64,000 nt of DNA from CAVVIH01 sp963748295 (GTDB taxonomy: Bacteria; Acidobacteriota; Vicinamibacteria; Vicinamibacterales; 2-12-FULL-66-21), in assembly GCA_963748295.1 (NCBI GenBank), contig CAVVIH010000006.1, positions 124,001-188,000 of the forward strand, read 5' to 3'. The position numbers were made by a program, and so were the translations under genes. The notes under the pieces were generated by a model that saw only the letters and a program-made list of their open reading frames with translations, searched no databases and was not told the DNA's origin. Of the stretch, positions 62,940-64,000 are shown piece by piece; the stretch's first letter is position 1; each line of letters opens with the position of its first letter.

Positions 62940-63131
62940 TTAAACGCGCCTGGCTGGGAATGCGTCGGCGGTCCTGTCGGGATCCGGCTCACACACCGCG
63001 ACGGCAGCACTGCGGCCGCCCGGATTCCGGCGGTGAGGTTCCCTGACCGACACGTACGGATCCTCGGGAGGCGCCGGTGGTCTGAAGCGTGTCAGGAGCA
63101 ACGCGAGCACGCGGCGGGCGGATTCGAACAT
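62940..63131 (-). CDS. Small conserved-looking protein
   Basis: A 63-aa protein, MFESARRVLALLLTRFRPPA then PPEDPYVSVREPHRRNPGGR and SAAVAVCEPDPDR. The DPY-x-VREP-xRR-xP-GGRSAAVAV-EP pattern recalls a group of very short Acidobacterial proteins, but this is from memory and not checked. It lies 73 nt after the membrane protein gene upstream. May be non-coding. Confidence 0.45.
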   Translation of the reverse strand: MFESARRVLALLLTRFRPPAPPEDPYVSVREPHRRNPGGRSAAVAVCEPDPDRTADAFPARRV

Positions 63132-63204
63132 GGAGGCCTCACAAGCACGACAACAGCGAGCGGCTCACGACGGTCACAAAGACCACGACGATCACGACGT
63201 CAGC

Positions 63205-63825
63205 TTACATCGAGCGCAACGATCCAAAACCGACCAGCAGCCAGGTGAGAAAGCCGAGCGTGAACGCCAACGCGGTCCAGTCTTTCTGACGGCGCGGTCG
63301 GACGCGTAGCAGATACGGAAGGATCATGCACGCTGCGACGAGGGCGAGATACCAGGCCAGCGGCGTGCGCAGCATCGCGTCTATCCCGGTTGCCGTGCGG
63401 GCTGGACAGCGCGCATCTTGCGCCCGCTGCGACGCGGATGTTTCGTCTTCGTCTTCCGGCGTCATCGGCTCGTCGATCGAGAGAATCGCGTTCGCGCCAG
63501 GCCGCCGCCCGCTCGAGGGCATCGGACCGGACTGCCGTCTACGGAGAATCATCACGGCCGCAAACACGACACCCAGCACGAGGCCGATCACGAGCGTCTG
63601 CCCGATTCTCGGCACGAACCACGCCACCACGCCGGCCATGGCAAGAAGTCCAAGTCCGCCGACGCCGGCGACGCGGATGCGCGCCATGTTGATGACGTCG
63701 GTTGAAGGATCTTCAAACCTGCCACTCGTGCGCTTGCTGCCCCGGCTGCGATGAAGCGCCATGAACAAGGCTATCGCGACGCCGCCGATCAACCCCGGGA
63801 CCACAATCACGACGACTGGATCCAT
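63205..63825 (-). CDS. Membrane protein of unknown function
   Basis: A 206-aa protein with about five hydrophobic segments: VVVIVVPGLIGGVAIALFMA, VGGLGLLAMAGVVAWFV, TLVIGLVLGVVFAAVMIL, LAWYLALVAACMILPYLL and WTALAFTLGFLTWLLVGF. A charged middle region (EPMTPEDEDETSASQ) separates the first three from the last two. No domain recognised. It lies 54 nt after the partial gene at the window edge, with heptamer repeats in between. Confidence 0.7.
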   Translation of the reverse strand: MDPVVVIVVPGLIGGVAIALFMALHRSRGSKRTSGRFEDPSTDVINMARIRVAGVGGLGLLAMAGVVAWFVPRIGQTLVIGLVLGVVFAAVMILRRRQSGPMPSSGRRPGANAILSIDEPMTPEDEDETSASQRAQDARCPARTATGIDAMLRTPLAWYLALVAACMILPYLLRVRPRRQKDWTALAFTLGFLTWLLVGFGSLRSM

Positions 63826-63834
63826 GATGTTCCT

Positions 63835-63881
63835 CGCTATCAGCCGTCAGCTATCAGCCGTCAGCTGTACGCAATCCGCAA
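63835..63881. repeat. AGCTATC and GCAATCC heptamer units
   Basis: Three or four AGCTATC/AGCCGTC units followed by GCAATCC, GCAATCA. They begin immediately after the stop codon of the partial gene that enters from the right edge (TGA at 63882-63884 in reverse). Confidence 0.75.
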
Positions 63882-64000
63882 TCAACTGGTAGGTTTCGGA
63901 AAAATCATCGTCTTGCGGCTGCGGACGCTGCTGTCGCGCTGGTTCACCTTCACGTTGATCGCGTGCCCCTTGCCATCTTGGTCGGCGGGTTCCGGTTTGA
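63882..64000 (-). CDS. C-terminal fragment, possibly a VWFA-related protein
   Basis: The frame enters from the right edge and ends HAINVKVNQRDSSVRSRKTM then IFPKPTS. The pattern HxIxVKVxx-x-x-VRxRK-x is common at the C-terminus of Acidobacterial VWFA-domain exported proteins, but only 38 codons are visible. Identity tentative. Confidence 0.4.
   Translation of the reverse strand, partial: KPEPADQDGKGHAINVKVNQRDSSVRSRKTMIFPKPTS

Overview
The window looks like chromosomal DNA from a high-GC member of the Acidobacteriota, probably class Vicinamibacteria. This is inferred from two duplicated orphan ABC permeases of the ADOP type, a DUF1501/DUF1800 pair, Tricorn-like and sortilin-like secreted proteins, and a gene set rich in signal peptides and lipoproteins. 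No rRNA, tRNA, transposase, integrase or CRISPR array was seen.

Region 1 (1-19.35 kb, all minus strand) is one continuous translation super-cluster. Transcription order is rpsL-rpsG-fusA-rpsJ-rplC-rplD-rplW-rplB-rpsS-rplV-rpsC-rplP-rpmC-rpsQ-rplN-rplX-rplE-rpsN-rpsH-rplF-rplR-rpsE-rpmD-rplO-secY-adk-map-infA-rpmJ-rpsM-rpsK-rpsD-rpoA, with rpoA cut by the window edge. It is the str, S10, spc and alpha operons joined end to end, without tuf between fusA and rpsJ. A good sigma70-type promoter lies upstream of rpsL. Nearly every gap of about 30 nt or more in this cluster holds a degenerate heptamer repeat, often as two opposed arms able to fold into a stem of about 30 bp. These repeats commonly start at, or contain, the stop codon of the upstream gene.

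Region 2 (19.4-36.3 kb) holds CsbD-like, cupin and ParB-domain proteins, small membrane proteins, a TPR-thioredoxin protein, a cupredoxin lipoprotein, beta-barrel proteins, the DUF1501/DUF1800 pair, a Tricorn-like protease, a glyoxalase-like protein and a large BNR/sortilin-like protein. Region 3 (36.5-47.8 kb) has the two ADOP permeases, a GT39 glycosyltransferase, an MBL-fold hydrolase, a VOC protein, a sirtuin and envelope proteins. Region 4 (47.8-64 kb) is a mosaic of small metabolic and unknown genes, including a fungal-type cytosine deaminase, a class B3 metallo-beta-lactamase homologue, a large ankyrin protein and a badly frameshifted CBM9/DUF5916 gene.

Two things cut across the whole window. 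First, several families of short repeats are present: period-7 tandem repeats and REP-like palindromes. Some run into coding sequence (infA, the sirtuin, rplF, the sortilin-like gene). Second, frameshifts are clustered, and most that could be read closely are repaired by changing one homopolymer base. They hit essential ribosomal protein genes, so they are most simply sequence errors rather than real pseudogenes.
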